Assembly (NCBI GenBank): GCA_964587815.1
Contig: CAZPMH010000007.1
Location: 1-64,000, forward strand
Direction: 5' to 3'
DNA: 64,000 nucleotides
Source of the DNA: UBA1672 sp964587815
GTDB taxonomy: Bacteria; Pseudomonadota; Alphaproteobacteria; Micavibrionales; Micavibrionaceae
A program made the position numbers and the translations under genes. Under the pieces are notes generated by a model. The model was not told the DNA's origin and made no database searches. It saw only the letters and a list, made by a program, of their open reading frames with translations. Below, one piece after another: positions 1-8,742 of the stretch; positions within the stretch are counted from its first letter, which is position 1; the number at the start of each line of letters is the position of its first letter.

Positions 1-47
1 ACGTTTATTTATGTTAATCGTTGGTGCAGTTTGCATTTAGGGCTTTT

Positions 48-77
48 TTGCGCCGAATCGCTGTGCTAATGTTTAAT
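48..77 (+). promoter_or_regulatory. weak candidate promoter upstream of dnaN
   Basis: A TTGCGC element (48-53) lies 18 nt before TTTAAT (72-77), 32 nt before the dnaN start. Both hexamers match the sigma70 consensus only in part. The upstream neighbour is outside the window, so transcription could also enter from there. Confidence 0.22.
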
Positions 78-109
78 TTCAACATATAAAAATTACGGAT
101 GGAATCGCT

Positions 110-1225
110 ATGAAGCTGAGTATTGATCGGGCTGCACTTTTGAGATCTTTGAACCATGTACAAAGTGTTGTGGAGCGTCGCAATACTATTCCGATTCTGT
201 CAAACGTTTTGATGAAGGCGGAAAACGGCGTTTTGTCCTTGTCTTCGACCGATATGGATTTGGAGATTAACGAAGCGGTTGCTGCGAACGTGATGGTCGA
301 TGGTGCGACCACAGCGCCCGCACACACGTTTCATGATATTGTCCGTAAACTTCCCGATGGCGCAGATGTTGAGATTGAGCTGAACCCTGATGGGACGCAG
401 ATGACGGTGCGTTCGGGGCGTTCACAATTTAAGCTGAGCTGCTTACCGGTTGCGGATTTTCCGGAGATCGCTACGGCTGATTTGCCGCATAGTTTTTCTT
501 TGCCGGCGTCAGATTTGCGTGCGTTGATTGACCGCACGAAATTTGCGATGAGCACAGAAGAAACCCGTTATTACCTCAATGGTATTTACGTGCATGAAGC
601 CGATCAGGATGGTGTGAAGGTTTTGCGCGCTGTCTCCACAGACGGCCACCGTCTGGCGCGTTTTGAAATGCCTTTACCTGAAGAGGCCTCAGGCATGCCC
701 GGTGTTATTGTGCCGCGTAAGGCAGTCGGTGAGCTGCGTAAGTTGATTGAAGATGCGGCTGATACGATTAAAGTGAGTCTTTCGGACGGTAAAATCCGTT
801 TTGAATTTGATCATATCATTATGACATCGAAGTTGATTGACGGAACGTTCCCTGATTATGAGCGCGTTATTCCGAAGGGGAATGATAAAATTGTTGAGGT
901 TGATCCGAAGGTGTTTACCCGTGCGATTGATCGTGTTTCAACGATTTCTGATGGGAAGTCTCGCGCGTTGAAAATTACTTTGCTGGGTAAGAATATGACA
1001 CTTTCAGCCAGTTCTCCTGAAGCGGGCAGCGCAACAGAAGAGATGGAAGTGAATGGTGATTGCGACATGGATATTGGCTTTAATGCGAAGTATCTGCTTG
1101 ATATCACATCACAGATCGAGGGCGATGGTTGTCGTTTAACTTTGGCGGATTCCGGTTCGCCGACGATTATTCAGGATAATAGTGATCCGAGCGCGCTTTA
1201 TGTTTTGATGCCGCTGCGTGTTTAA
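110..1225 (+). CDS. dnaN: DNA polymerase III subunit beta (sliding clamp)
   Basis: Ring-shaped processivity clamp that holds DNA polymerase III on the template and recruits repair and regulatory partners in the cytoplasm. The 371-aa length is normal for the family. It begins MKLSIDRAALLRSL, carries the three successive clamp folds, and ends in YVLMPLRV, the usual clamp C-terminus that helps form the client-binding pocket. The ATG is supported by GGATGGA (97-103) at 6-nt spacing. In the classical replication cluster recF would follow directly. Here two unrelated ORFs lie between dnaN and recF. dnaA is not in the window but may lie just upstream. Identification is secure. Confidence 0.98.
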   Translation: MKLSIDRAALLRSLNHVQSVVERRNTIPILSNVLMKAENGVLSLSSTDMDLEINEAVAANVMVDGATTAPAHTFHDIVRKLPDGADVEIELNPDGTQMTVRSGRSQFKLSCLPVADFPEIATADLPHSFSLPASDLRALIDRTKFAMSTEETRYYLNGIYVHEADQDGVKVLRAVSTDGHRLARFEMPLPEEASGMPGVIVPRKAVGELRKLIEDAADTIKVSLSDGKIRFEFDHIIMTSKLIDGTFPDYERVIPKGNDKIVEVDPKVFTRAIDRVSTISDGKSRALKITLLGKNMTLSASSPEAGSATEEMEVNGDCDMDIGFNAKYLLDITSQIEGDGCRLTLADSGSPTIIQDNSDPSALYVLMPLRV

Positions 1226-1300
1226 TGTTTCGCGAGGTCGGTCGTTTTCATATTCCAAAAAAAGGGTGCAATTTCCTAAGAGCTTGATTATGTTACTGTT

Positions 1301-1855
1301 ATGAATTTTTTAGGGTCTTTGGTTGTTGCATTTCTGGTTCTTTTTTCGTTCATCTATGGTGTGCGTTATTTTTCGGGTGAGCCAATCAGTAGTGCACCGA
1401 TTGTGCGTTTCGATGAAAGCAATGTTGCAGAGTTCGTTACGAACAGACAGCCTAAGCCTGATGTAGGGCCTTACATCGTTCGTGCTGAAATTATCGGCGA
1501 GTTAAATTATCAATTAGATCTTGAGTTTGATTATGTTGTCGCGCCCGACGACCCCGTCCAATACATTATGAGCGTGAGTGCCGGGGGCGGTGATGATATT
1601 AAGATGCGTAAAATTTATCTTGACCCATCAACAAGAAAGTTGCGGGTTTCGCTAGTTTTTGAGCCTGAAACAAAGTTTATGGCACGATTTTCATCATCTT
1701 ATATTTTTATCGAGATTACTGCGTTTTTGAGCAAGACCGAGCGCGTTGACGTTTATAAAAGGCGTCTTGCATACAGAAAAACGTGGATTAAGAAGCGCGA
1801 ACCTATCGGGAGTTTTCTAAATCCCAGTACGTTTCAAACACGTGCCATCGAATAA
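1301..1855 (+). CDS. hypothetical membrane-anchored protein
   Basis: Not recognised. The 184-aa product starts with an uncleaved-looking hydrophobic anchor (about residues 4-24, rich in V, F and L). A soluble, probably beta-rich part of about 155 residues follows and is likely to be periplasmic. It ends in a basic stretch (KRRLAYRKTWIKKRE). There is no cysteine pair and no catalytic motif that I can name. It begins 75 nt after dnaN with no clear Shine-Dalgarno sequence. TATGTT lies 6 nt upstream of the ATG, so a short leader or leaderless mRNA is conceivable. It ends 15 nt before the stop of the convergent unknown gene. Confidence 0.75.
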   Translation: MNFLGSLVVAFLVLFSFIYGVRYFSGEPISSAPIVRFDESNVAEFVTNRQPKPDVGPYIVRAEIIGELNYQLDLEFDYVVAPDDPVQYIMSVSAGGGDDIKMRKIYLDPSTRKLRVSLVFEPETKFMARFSSSYIFIEITAFLSKTERVDVYKRRLAYRKTWIKKREPIGSFLNPSTFQTRAIE

Positions 1856-1870
1856 GGTCAAGGCTGCGCT

Positions 1871-2377
1871 TTATGGTTGCGGGTTATTGTCCGGATCAGG
1901 TAGGCGGTAACGATTTCTGCCCATATCGCTATCGGCACCCACTTCTCTTTCGGGTATGTTCGTTTCCATTTTGATAACCTGCTCCCCTTCGTTCATGCCG
2001 ATTACGGTCAAGTTGTTCATTCCATTGCTGCTCTCTTCTTCGTTTTGAGGCAGATTTGGGATTTCTTCGGAAATATTCGATTCGACCATATTGTCTGGGT
2101 TCATTTGGCCAAACTGTATTTGTTGAACCATAAATGCATTTAATCTTTGTAAGTCAGCAGCATCATCCACGGGAAAGGCCATTGAAACGAAGCCCTGTAT
2201 TTTTTCGTTTACGTCCAAGCCATTAATTTTAATGCTGACCTCATCGACGGCTATTTGAGATAAATCTTCTTGGTTGGCTGTGATCTCTGTTTCCGGGCGC
2301 TCAGCTGTTTCCGGCCTTGTCCGGTCAATGCGGCTGCGGCGTTCTCTTGTTCCGCCTTCTTCTTGTTCTCTGGACAT
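1871..2377 (-). CDS. hypothetical acidic protein
   Basis: Not recognised. The 168-aa product has no signal peptide or membrane segment. Its first 35 residues are highly charged (many E and R) and look disordered. The middle (about 45-95) reads as a small folded domain, and the C-terminal third is rich in N, E and P and ends DPDNNPQP. The ATG is preceded on the minus strand by AAGGGG at good spacing, which supports translation. It is divergent from recF, with a 127-nt gap between the starts, and convergent with the membrane-anchored ORF. It has no evident link to replication. Confidence 0.7.
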   Translation of the reverse strand: MSREQEEGGTRERRSRIDRTRPETAERPETEITANQEDLSQIAVDEVSIKINGLDVNEKIQGFVSMAFPVDDAADLQRLNAFMVQQIQFGQMNPDNMVESNISEEIPNLPQNEEESSNGMNNLTVIGMNEGEQVIKMETNIPEREVGADSDMGRNRYRLPDPDNNPQP

Positions 2378-2504
2378 GGTTCAACCCCTTCAATGTTCTA
2401 TTCAATGCAAAATATTACTTTATTTGTGCTTTATATGTCAATTTTTTCAAAGGTTTGGCATAAATGCGCTGTTTTTTGGGGCGGTTTTGGACTAAAACTT
2501 TTGT

Positions 2505-3635
2505 ATGAGTGTTTTGAAATCCCTGACCTTCCATCATTTTCGTTCCTACGAACAAGCGGCTTTGAGCGATTTATCCGACAGATTAATTGTGATTTCGGGT
2601 GCGAACGGTGCGGGTAAAACCAATATTTTAGAAGCGGTTTCGCTTTTTTCGCCAGGGCGCGGTTTGCGTAGCGCTAAGGTTATGGATATGCAGCGGCAAG
2701 GCAGCGAAGAGCCATGGGCCTTGGCGACGCGTTTGTTTTTGGATTATGGGGAAGAGGTTCGGCTCGGCACGGGGCGTGACCCCGCCTCAACGAACGGCGT
2801 AGAAAAACGTATTTTGCGCGTGAACGGGAATAGTGCGCGCGGGCAAAGTGTTTTGTCAGAGTATTTGGCCTGCGTCTGGCTTACGCCGCAGATGGATCGC
2901 TTGTTTCTGGATTCAGGCAGGGAGCGCAGGAAGTTTTTGGATCGGTTGATTTTTGCTTTTGACTCAGGGCATTCGACGCGGGTTAACCGCTATGAAAATG
3001 CGCTGAGCCAGCGTTCTAAATTACTGCGAAACGGGCAGATGGATGATCGCTGGCTTTCGGGGTTAGAGGGGCAGATGGCGGAAACCGCGATTGCGATTGC
3101 GGCGGCACGTATTGATTTTGCCGCGCGATTGCAGGTGGCGTGTGAAAATGCCGATCATGATTATTTCCCGCTCGCGCGGTTTTCTGTTTCGGGGCAGGTT
3201 GAGGAAGATTTGCAGGGCATGCCTGCCTTGGAGGTTGAAGATCGGTTTAAGGCGATGCTTCGGGAGTCGCGACCGCGCGATGCCTTAACGGGCGGTGCGC
3301 AGGTCGGGCCGCATCGATCTGATCTTTTGGTGACATATGATGCGAAGACTATGCCGGCGGATCAATGTTCGACGGGGGAGCAGAAGGCGTTGCTGATCGG
3401 GCTTATTTTGGCACATGCACGTTTGATTAAGGCGGAGCGGGGCGCGCCGCCGATCCTATTACTCGACGAAGTGGCTGCGCATTTGGATGAGAGTCGACGC
3501 GGGGCGCTGTATGAAATTTTGGATGAGTTGGAAGCACAAGTCTGGCTGACGGGAACGGAGCGGGGGCTGTTTACTGAAGTTCAGGATAAGGCACAGTTTT
3601 TTGATGTGCGCGATTCGCAAATCTTTGCGGAATAA
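2505..3635 (+). CDS. recF: DNA replication and repair protein RecF
   Basis: SMC-like ATPase that helps load RecA onto gapped DNA through RecFOR. The 376-aa length is typical. The Walker A motif GANGAGKT is at about residues 32-39. The ABC-type signature CSTGEQKALL and the Walker B stretch ILLLDEVAAHLDESRR lie near the C-terminus, in the normal order. The N-terminal MSVLKSLTFHHFRSYE is characteristic: RecF proteins open with a short strand followed by a FRxY motif. Its stop is 6 nt from the stop of the convergent hisC gene, with no terminator between them. Identification is secure. Confidence 0.97.
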   Translation: MSVLKSLTFHHFRSYEQAALSDLSDRLIVISGANGAGKTNILEAVSLFSPGRGLRSAKVMDMQRQGSEEPWALATRLFLDYGEEVRLGTGRDPASTNGVEKRILRVNGNSARGQSVLSEYLACVWLTPQMDRLFLDSGRERRKFLDRLIFAFDSGHSTRVNRYENALSQRSKLLRNGQMDDRWLSGLEGQMAETAIAIAAARIDFAARLQVACENADHDYFPLARFSVSGQVEEDLQGMPALEVEDRFKAMLRESRPRDALTGGAQVGPHRSDLLVTYDAKTMPADQCSTGEQKALLIGLILAHARLIKAERGAPPILLLDEVAAHLDESRRGALYEILDELEAQVWLTGTERGLFTEVQDKAQFFDVRDSQIFAE

Positions 3636-3641
3636 TCCCGT

Positions 3642-4733
3642 CTAGCATTTAAACTTATCCAGTAATTCCAGAACGCGTTTGTTTTCTTCGGGCGTGCCGA
3701 TACTCAGGCGCAGGCAATTTTCTGTGCCTTTTTTGCTCGCGAAATTGCGGATGATCACGTTGTTTTCTGCGCAGAACGCATGGAATTCTTCGGCCTTTTC
3801 CATTTCAAACAGGATGAAGTTCGCATCAGATGGATAGACATGCTTGATTTTATCTGAGGCTTTTAGGATTCCATCCATTTTGTCGCGTTCGGCGAGCAGC
3901 TTTTGGATATTTTCCAGCGCGATTTCTTTTATCTCGGGCGAGAGGACGTGAAAGGCGGCTTCGATGCTCATGCGCGGTAGGGGGTAAGCGTCGAGCGCCT
4001 TGGTTTTTATCAGATTGATAAAGTCGGTGTCCGCGCAGAGAAGGCTGCCCATGCGCATGCCTGCGAAGGCGAAACTTTTGGATAGAGTGCGCAAGATGAT
4101 CAGGTTGGCCGTGCTTTCCAGATCGTCGGTCATGCTGCCTTGTTTGGAAAATTCCGCATAGGTTTCATCGAGCACGACAACCGCGTGGCCTTCAACGGCG
4201 TCGCAAATATCGGCGATTGTATCATGCGGGAAGCTGTTTCCCGTGGGATTGTTGGGCGAGCAGAGATAAATGATTTTTATGTTCTGATCTTTATCTGTTG
4301 CGCGTTTTATAATTTCTTCGTGATCAAGTCTGAATGTTCCGTTTTCTTTTATTAGAGGCATGTCGACCACGCCCGAGGGCATCATATGCGCGTTGACCGC
4401 ATACATGCCGAATGTCGGGGCGTTGATTAAGATTTGATCTTTATGCGGTTCGCAAAAAACATGCGTGAGCAATGAGAGGGCCTCGTCTGCGCCGCGGGTC
4501 ATGACGATCTGATCATTTTCAACGCCGTAATTTTGGGCGTATGCCTCAAGTAAAGCTGGCGGTTGCGGTTCGGGGTAGCGGTTTAAGCCTTCTAAACCCG
4601 GTAAGCTGTATGGGTTTTCATTGGCGTTTAGATAGATTTTTGTTTCGTCCTTACCTGCTTCCATGCCTGCGGAGCTGTAGCCCTGCATGGTGAGGAAATG
4701 TTCACGGATTAAAGGTTCGATTGCTTTGTTCAT
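3642..4733 (-). CDS. hisC: histidinol-phosphate aminotransferase
   Basis: PLP-dependent fold-type I aminotransferase, probably converting imidazole-acetol phosphate to histidinol phosphate in histidine synthesis. The 363-aa sequence has SPNNPTGN (159-166), the cofactor-binding DETYAEF (189-195) and the Schiff-base lysine K219 in LSKSFAFAGMRMG. The C-terminal arginine motif LRLSIGTPEEN is also typical of HisC. It lies outside any his operon, between recF and a membrane methyltransferase, so a broader role in aromatic amino acid transamination is possible. HisC is the best family call, with substrate uncertain. Confidence 0.88.
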   Translation of the reverse strand: MNKAIEPLIREHFLTMQGYSSAGMEAGKDETKIYLNANENPYSLPGLEGLNRYPEPQPPALLEAYAQNYGVENDQIVMTRGADEALSLLTHVFCEPHKDQILINAPTFGMYAVNAHMMPSGVVDMPLIKENGTFRLDHEEIIKRATDKDQNIKIIYLCSPNNPTGNSFPHDTIADICDAVEGHAVVVLDETYAEFSKQGSMTDDLESTANLIILRTLSKSFAFAGMRMGSLLCADTDFINLIKTKALDAYPLPRMSIEAAFHVLSPEIKEIALENIQKLLAERDKMDGILKASDKIKHVYPSDANFILFEMEKAEEFHAFCAENNVIIRNFASKKGTENCLRLSIGTPEENKRVLELLDKFKC

Positions 4734-4802
4734 TTTTGGTTTATCGCAGAAAGCGGCGATGAAATCTAATGGTTTTTGCTGTTGCCTGCTTTAGAAAAAA
4801 AT

Positions 4803-5558
4803 TTACCAAACAAACGGGATGAGTTTTTTGCGGGTATTTGCTTTGTATGCCGCGTAAAACGGGTCGTTGCTCATGACCTCTTCTTCTGATCGGATGCAAA
4901 GCACATGTACGCCGATCATGAGAGCAAAGAGCGTGGCGATAAGCGGTGTGGGGTTTTGCAACACTGCCAGAAAGCAGGCAAGTGCGTAACCGAAATAAAG
5001 CGGATGGCGCACAAGGCCGTAAATGAAACGCGTTTTTAGCGGACGGCGTGCAGGTACAACGCCATAGCTGGAACCGAGATTGATTAAGGTGATCATCAAA
5101 AACAGGATGCTGAAGATTTGCCACACGATGAGTATAGGATTTTCAACGGGCATTTCATATTCTCCTGCGTTGATCGCAGCCACATCGTTTATTTGCGATA
5201 TTGATAATATTAAAATCGGGAGCCATGTTCCCGTAATTCCGTAAATCCATTCGAGCGGGTCTTTTGACGGTTGTTCAGGGACGCGGCGTAACAATGTCAC
5301 GAAACCATGTATGAGCAATAACAGGATCAGCATGAAGATCGTGAAGCGTGGGTTTTCGTTGTACAGGCGCACGAAAAAGAAGGCTGTGCACATGAAAACC
5401 GAGCCTAATATAATATTGTTCCAAATCGTGTTGACTTGGGCGTATTTTTCGAGATCTTCGACTGTTTCGACCGTTTCGTTTTGGTCTTCTGATTCGGTGG
5501 TGTTTTCTGTTAAATCTAGCGAATCGGCGGCGATTTCTTCAGAGTTATTTTCGGTCAT
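4803..5558 (-). CDS. isoprenylcysteine carboxyl methyltransferase-family membrane protein
   Basis: Multi-pass membrane protein of the ICMT/PEMT methyltransferase superfamily, 251 aa. The first 40 residues are acidic and probably cytoplasmic. About five or six hydrophobic segments follow from residue 46. The family signature RHPLYFGY is at 184-191. Downstream come an acidic EEE (225-227) and a C-terminal Y-x2-Y...IPFVW ending, the usual SAM-binding end of these enzymes. The substrate cannot be read from sequence; bacterial members act on lipids, quinols or small molecules. It is divergent from gyrB and sits about 70 nt behind the hisC start on the same strand, so the two may be co-transcribed. 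Confidence 0.85.
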   Translation of the reverse strand: MTENNSEEIAADSLDLTENTTESEDQNETVETVEDLEKYAQVNTIWNNIILGSVFMCTAFFFVRLYNENPRFTIFMLILLLLIHGFVTLLRRVPEQPSKDPLEWIYGITGTWLPILILSISQINDVAAINAGEYEMPVENPILIVWQIFSILFLMITLINLGSSYGVVPARRPLKTRFIYGLVRHPLYFGYALACFLAVLQNPTPLIATLFALMIGVHVLCIRSEEEVMSNDPFYAAYKANTRKKLIPFVW

Positions 5559-5637
5559 ATTTGATATTCTTTTACGGTGTTTTTCTGATTCAAATTAAGC
5601 CAGAAATTTTTATTTTATCTCAATAGCTTACCTTGTT

Positions 5638-5675
5638 GAAAACAGGGGTTAAAAAACGGGTTTTCCCCTGTTTTC
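5638..5675. promoter_or_regulatory. 11-bp inverted repeat in the gyrB upstream region
   Basis: GAAAACAGGGG (5638-5648) and CCCCTGTTTTC (5665-5675) are perfect complements separated by 16 nt. The inner AAAA and TTTT tracts could lengthen the stem. The repeat lies in the 187-nt gap between two divergent starts (5558 minus, 5746 plus). It is therefore more likely an operator or a leader hairpin than a terminator, although this is inference. Confidence 0.5.
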
Positions 5676-5745
5676 GCGGGGCGTGCTGTGCTATATATCA
5701 ATATTGCATAAAATATTGCGTTTAACAAATATATTGGATGATTGA

Positions 5746-8214
5746 ATGAGTGATGAAAATGTAGCCCGCGTTGGGGATAACGATGAATATGGCGCGGATA
5801 GTATTAAGGTTTTGCGCGGGCTGGAAGCGGTTCGCAAGCGTCCGGGGATGTATATCGGGGATACCGATGACGGGACGGGCCTGCATCACATGGTGTATGA
5901 GGTTGTCGATAACGCGATTGACGAAAGTCTGGCGGGGTATTGTGATCGCATTGACGTGATTTTGAATGCTGATGGCTCTGTGACTGTTAGGGATAACGGG
6001 CGCGGTATTCCTGTCGGTGAGCATTCGGAAGAAAAGGTTTCCGCGGCGCAAGTTATTATGACGCAGCTGCATGCCGGTGGTAAGTTTGATGATAATAGCT
6101 ACAAAGTCTCTGGTGGTTTGCACGGCGTTGGTGTGTCGGTGGTGAATGCGCTGTCGGATTACCTTGATTTGCACATTAAGCGCGAAGGTAAAGAGTGGAC
6201 GATGCGTTTCCGCGGTGGTGAAGCGGAAAACGGCAAAGACTTATACCCGATTCGTGACTTGGAAGAGGGTGAGCGCACGGGTTCTCAGGTAACGTTCTTG
6301 CCATCGCCCGAAACGTTTGCGATGACGGATTTCGATTTTAAAACGCTGGAAAATCGTTTGCGCGAATTGGCGTTTTTGAATTCAGGCGTGAATATCTATC
6401 TGTCTGACCAGCGTGCGGAGGATGAAGAAGAGTGGCTGGTTTCGCATTTGCATTTTGAGGGCGGGATTGAAAGTTTTGTTGAGTATCTGGATCGTACGAA
6501 AAAGTCGTTGATTGACAAGCCAGTCAGCCTTTCGGGTACGGATGAAGAAAGCGGCGTGACGGTTGAGGCTGCGTTGGAATGGACGGATGCGTATCATGAA
6601 ACCATGTTGTGTTTCACCAATAATATTCCGCAACGCGATGGTGGAACGCATTTGGCGGGTTTCCGCGGTGCGTTGACGCGGGTTTTAGGCAAGTATGCCG
6701 ATGAAAAAGGATATCTTAAAAAAGAAAAGGTGAAGTTGACGGGCGATGACATGCGTGAGGGTATGACGTGTGTTCTTTCAGTGAAAGTGCCTGATCCGAA
6801 ATTCTCGTCTCAGACGAAAGATAAGCTGGTATCTTCGGAAGTGCGTCCTGTGGTTGAGTCTGCGATTAGCGAGTATTTGGGCACGTGGTTGGAAGAAAAT
6901 CCGGGCGATGCCAAGAAGATTATTACAAAAATTATTGAAGCAGCCAGTGCGCGCGAGGCGGCGCGACGGGCGCGGGAATTAACGCGACGTAAGGGCGTTA
7001 TGGATGTGTCGAGCCTGCCAGGGAAGCTGGCAGACTGTCAGTCGAAAGACCCTTCGATTTCAGAGATTTTCATCGTTGAGGGGGACTCGGCGGGTGGTTC
7101 GGCGAAGCAGGCACGAGATCGTCATAATCAGGCGATTTTGCCCTTGCGGGGTAAGATTTTGAATGTGGAGCGCGCGCGTTTTGACCGCATGCTCGGTTCT
7201 GATCAAGTTGGGACGTTGATTACAGCATTGGGCACGTCAATCGGGCCTGATGAATTTGATATTGAAAAGGCGCGATATCATAAGATTGTCATTATGACGG
7301 ACGCGGACGTTGACGGTGCGCATATTCGCACATTGCTTTTGACGTTCTTTTTTCGTTACATGCCAGAGGTGATTGAGCGCGGCTATCTTTACATTGCGCA
7401 GCCCCCATTGTTTAAGGTGAAAAAGGGTAAGTCGAGTGAGATTTATTTGAAAGATGAGCGCGCGCTTGAAGATCATTTGATTGACCTCGCTATTAGCGAC
7501 ATTGTCGTCGTTGACAGTAATGGTGAGACGCGTAGTGGGAATGATTTGAAGGAATTACTTCTCAAGTCACGCTCTTTACGTAATTCGATCAATGCCTTAA
7601 CTCAACGTGCAGGGAACCGGCGTGTGGTTGAACAGGCGGCGATTGGTGGCGCGTTTGATGAGCAGGTTTTGCGTGATGAAGATTTCGGGCAGGAGGTCGC
7701 GGGCAAGGTTGCGGCAAGGCTTGATGCGATTGAAACGGAGCGCGAGCGCGGTTGGGGCGGGTCTTACAGGCTTGATAAAGGCTTTACATTCTCGCGTACG
7801 CTTCGTGGTGTGACGGAAAGTGTGATTATCAAGCCAGATCGTATTCGTTCGCCTGATGCGGTGCGTTTGAATGGTGCGAAGGGATGGTTGCAAGACATTT
7901 TCGGCGGGCCTGTTGAGATTTCGACGGACGGGAAAATTCTGGCCAAGGTCAATGGCCCTGCGGCGTTTTATGACCGCGTGCTAGAGGCGGGGCGCAAGGG
8001 CTTGCAAGTCTCGCGCTATAAGGGTTTGGGTGAGATGAACCCCGAGCAGCTCTGGGAAACCACGCTTGACCCGAATGCGCGCACCCTGTTGCAGGTGAAG
8101 GTGGCCGATGCGATTAAGGCGGATGAGATTTTCTCCACCTTAATGGGTGATGTGGTTGAGCCGCGGCGTGAATTTATTCAGGATAACGCGCTGAAGGCTG
8201 AAGTGGACGTTTAA
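5746..8214 (+). CDS. gyrB: DNA gyrase subunit B
   Basis: ATPase subunit of the type II topoisomerase that introduces negative supercoils. The 822-aa product has the full domain order. The N-terminal GHKL ATPase includes VVDNAIDESLAGYCD and the glycine-rich lid GGLHGVGVSVVNALS. A transducer domain follows. The TOPRIM domain has EGDSAGGSA (catalytic E445) and TDADVDGAH (D519, D521). The C-terminal GyrA-binding part contains YKGLGEMNPEQLWETT. That last motif, with the overall length, supports GyrB over ParE. The ATG follows GGATGATTGA. An unusual inverted repeat lies in the upstream region. Confidence 0.98.
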   Translation: MSDENVARVGDNDEYGADSIKVLRGLEAVRKRPGMYIGDTDDGTGLHHMVYEVVDNAIDESLAGYCDRIDVILNADGSVTVRDNGRGIPVGEHSEEKVSAAQVIMTQLHAGGKFDDNSYKVSGGLHGVGVSVVNALSDYLDLHIKREGKEWTMRFRGGEAENGKDLYPIRDLEEGERTGSQVTFLPSPETFAMTDFDFKTLENRLRELAFLNSGVNIYLSDQRAEDEEEWLVSHLHFEGGIESFVEYLDRTKKSLIDKPVSLSGTDEESGVTVEAALEWTDAYHETMLCFTNNIPQRDGGTHLAGFRGALTRVLGKYADEKGYLKKEKVKLTGDDMREGMTCVLSVKVPDPKFSSQTKDKLVSSEVRPVVESAISEYLGTWLEENPGDAKKIITKIIEAASAREAARRARELTRRKGVMDVSSLPGKLADCQSKDPSISEIFIVEGDSAGGSAKQARDRHNQAILPLRGKILNVERARFDRMLGSDQVGTLITALGTSIGPDEFDIEKARYHKIVIMTDADVDGAHIRTLLLTFFFRYMPEVIERGYLYIAQPPLFKVKKGKSSEIYLKDERALEDHLIDLAISDIVVVDSNGETRSGNDLKELLLKSRSLRNSINALTQRAGNRRVVEQAAIGGAFDEQVLRDEDFGQEVAGKVAARLDAIETERERGWGGSYRLDKGFTFSRTLRGVTESVIIKPDRIRSPDAVRLNGAKGWLQDIFGGPVEISTDGKILAKVNGPAAFYDRVLEAGRKGLQVSRYKGLGEMNPEQLWETTLDPNARTLLQVKVADAIKADEIFSTLMGDVVEPRREFIQDNALKAEVDV

Positions 8215-8231
8215 TTTTGCGTTTTTAATCG

Positions 8232-8567
8232 TTATTCCATCTGGTTTTCTGTATCCCTTATTTCGCATTTTGCGTAACGTTCGGCTTTGTCCGCATATTT
8301 TGAGGTTGCATCAGCGAAATCCTGAGCTTTTCTGGCATAGCTTTTTAGTGATCTGATGTAGCGATCAGTTTCATCTTTATATTTCTTGAGTTCCCATTCT
8401 TTGCATTCGCGGTTTAATGATTCCAGGCAAAATGGCGGCTCAGGTTTTTCGTAAGCATCAGGAGCGGCGGGTGGTTCATCATCAAATCGGGGTTTTGTGC
8501 AGTATGCTTGTGAAATTTTGGGGCATAAGATGGCCGCACCGCAGATTGTTAGAAATACTATTTTCAA
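8232..8567 (-). CDS. small exported hypothetical protein
   Basis: Not recognised. The 111-aa product has a clear N-terminal signal peptide (MKIVFLTICGAAILC, cleavage probably after SQA near residue 21). A short proline-rich, cysteine-containing stretch follows, then a charged helical segment (about 55-105) rich in K, E, A and Y that looks like a coiled coil. The mature part has three or four cysteines, which fits a periplasmic disulfide protein. It is convergent with gyrB (17 nt between stops) and divergent from the TerA-like gene. Confidence 0.7.
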   Translation of the reverse strand: MKIVFLTICGAAILCPKISQAYCTKPRFDDEPPAAPDAYEKPEPPFCLESLNRECKEWELKKYKDETDRYIRSLKSYARKAQDFADATSKYADKAERYAKCEIRDTENQME

Positions 8568-8596
8568 AATTTGCCCCTTTTTTCGTCACTTTTGCG

Positions 8597-8613
8597 ATAA
8601 AGCGTCGCTTTAT
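8597..8613. repeat. 7-bp inverted repeat with 3-nt loop
   Basis: ATAAAGC-GTC-GCTTTAT is a perfect short hairpin in the 175-nt divergent gap between the small exported gene and the TerA-like gene. It has no adjoining T-run, so it does not read as a terminator. A regulator-binding palindrome is possible. Confidence 0.3.
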
Positions 8614-8681
8614 TTATGAAATTTAGAGTGTTTCACGGAACATAAAAAGGGCTTTCTATGTTTATAGTTAGAAGGCTTTAT

Positions 8682-8690
8682 TTATCCACA
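8682..8690 (+). promoter_or_regulatory. consensus DnaA-box 9-mer
   Basis: TTATCCACA, identical to the strongest E. coli DnaA box, lies intergenically about 470 bp downstream of gyrB. It is followed by GTGTGGTGATA, an imperfect inverted copy. A 9-mer is expected by chance about once per 130 kb per strand, so one copy in this window is weak evidence. Confidence 0.3.
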
Positions 8691-8742
8691 GTGTGGTGAT
8701 AGATTATTTGGAGATTATGCTGTTTTATCGGGAGGTTTATAA

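Noticed and set aside
8682..8690. Origin of replication at the DnaA box
   Set aside because: One box is close to the chance expectation, and no cluster of boxes or AT-rich unwinding element of convincing size is present. I keep it only as a weak regulatory site.
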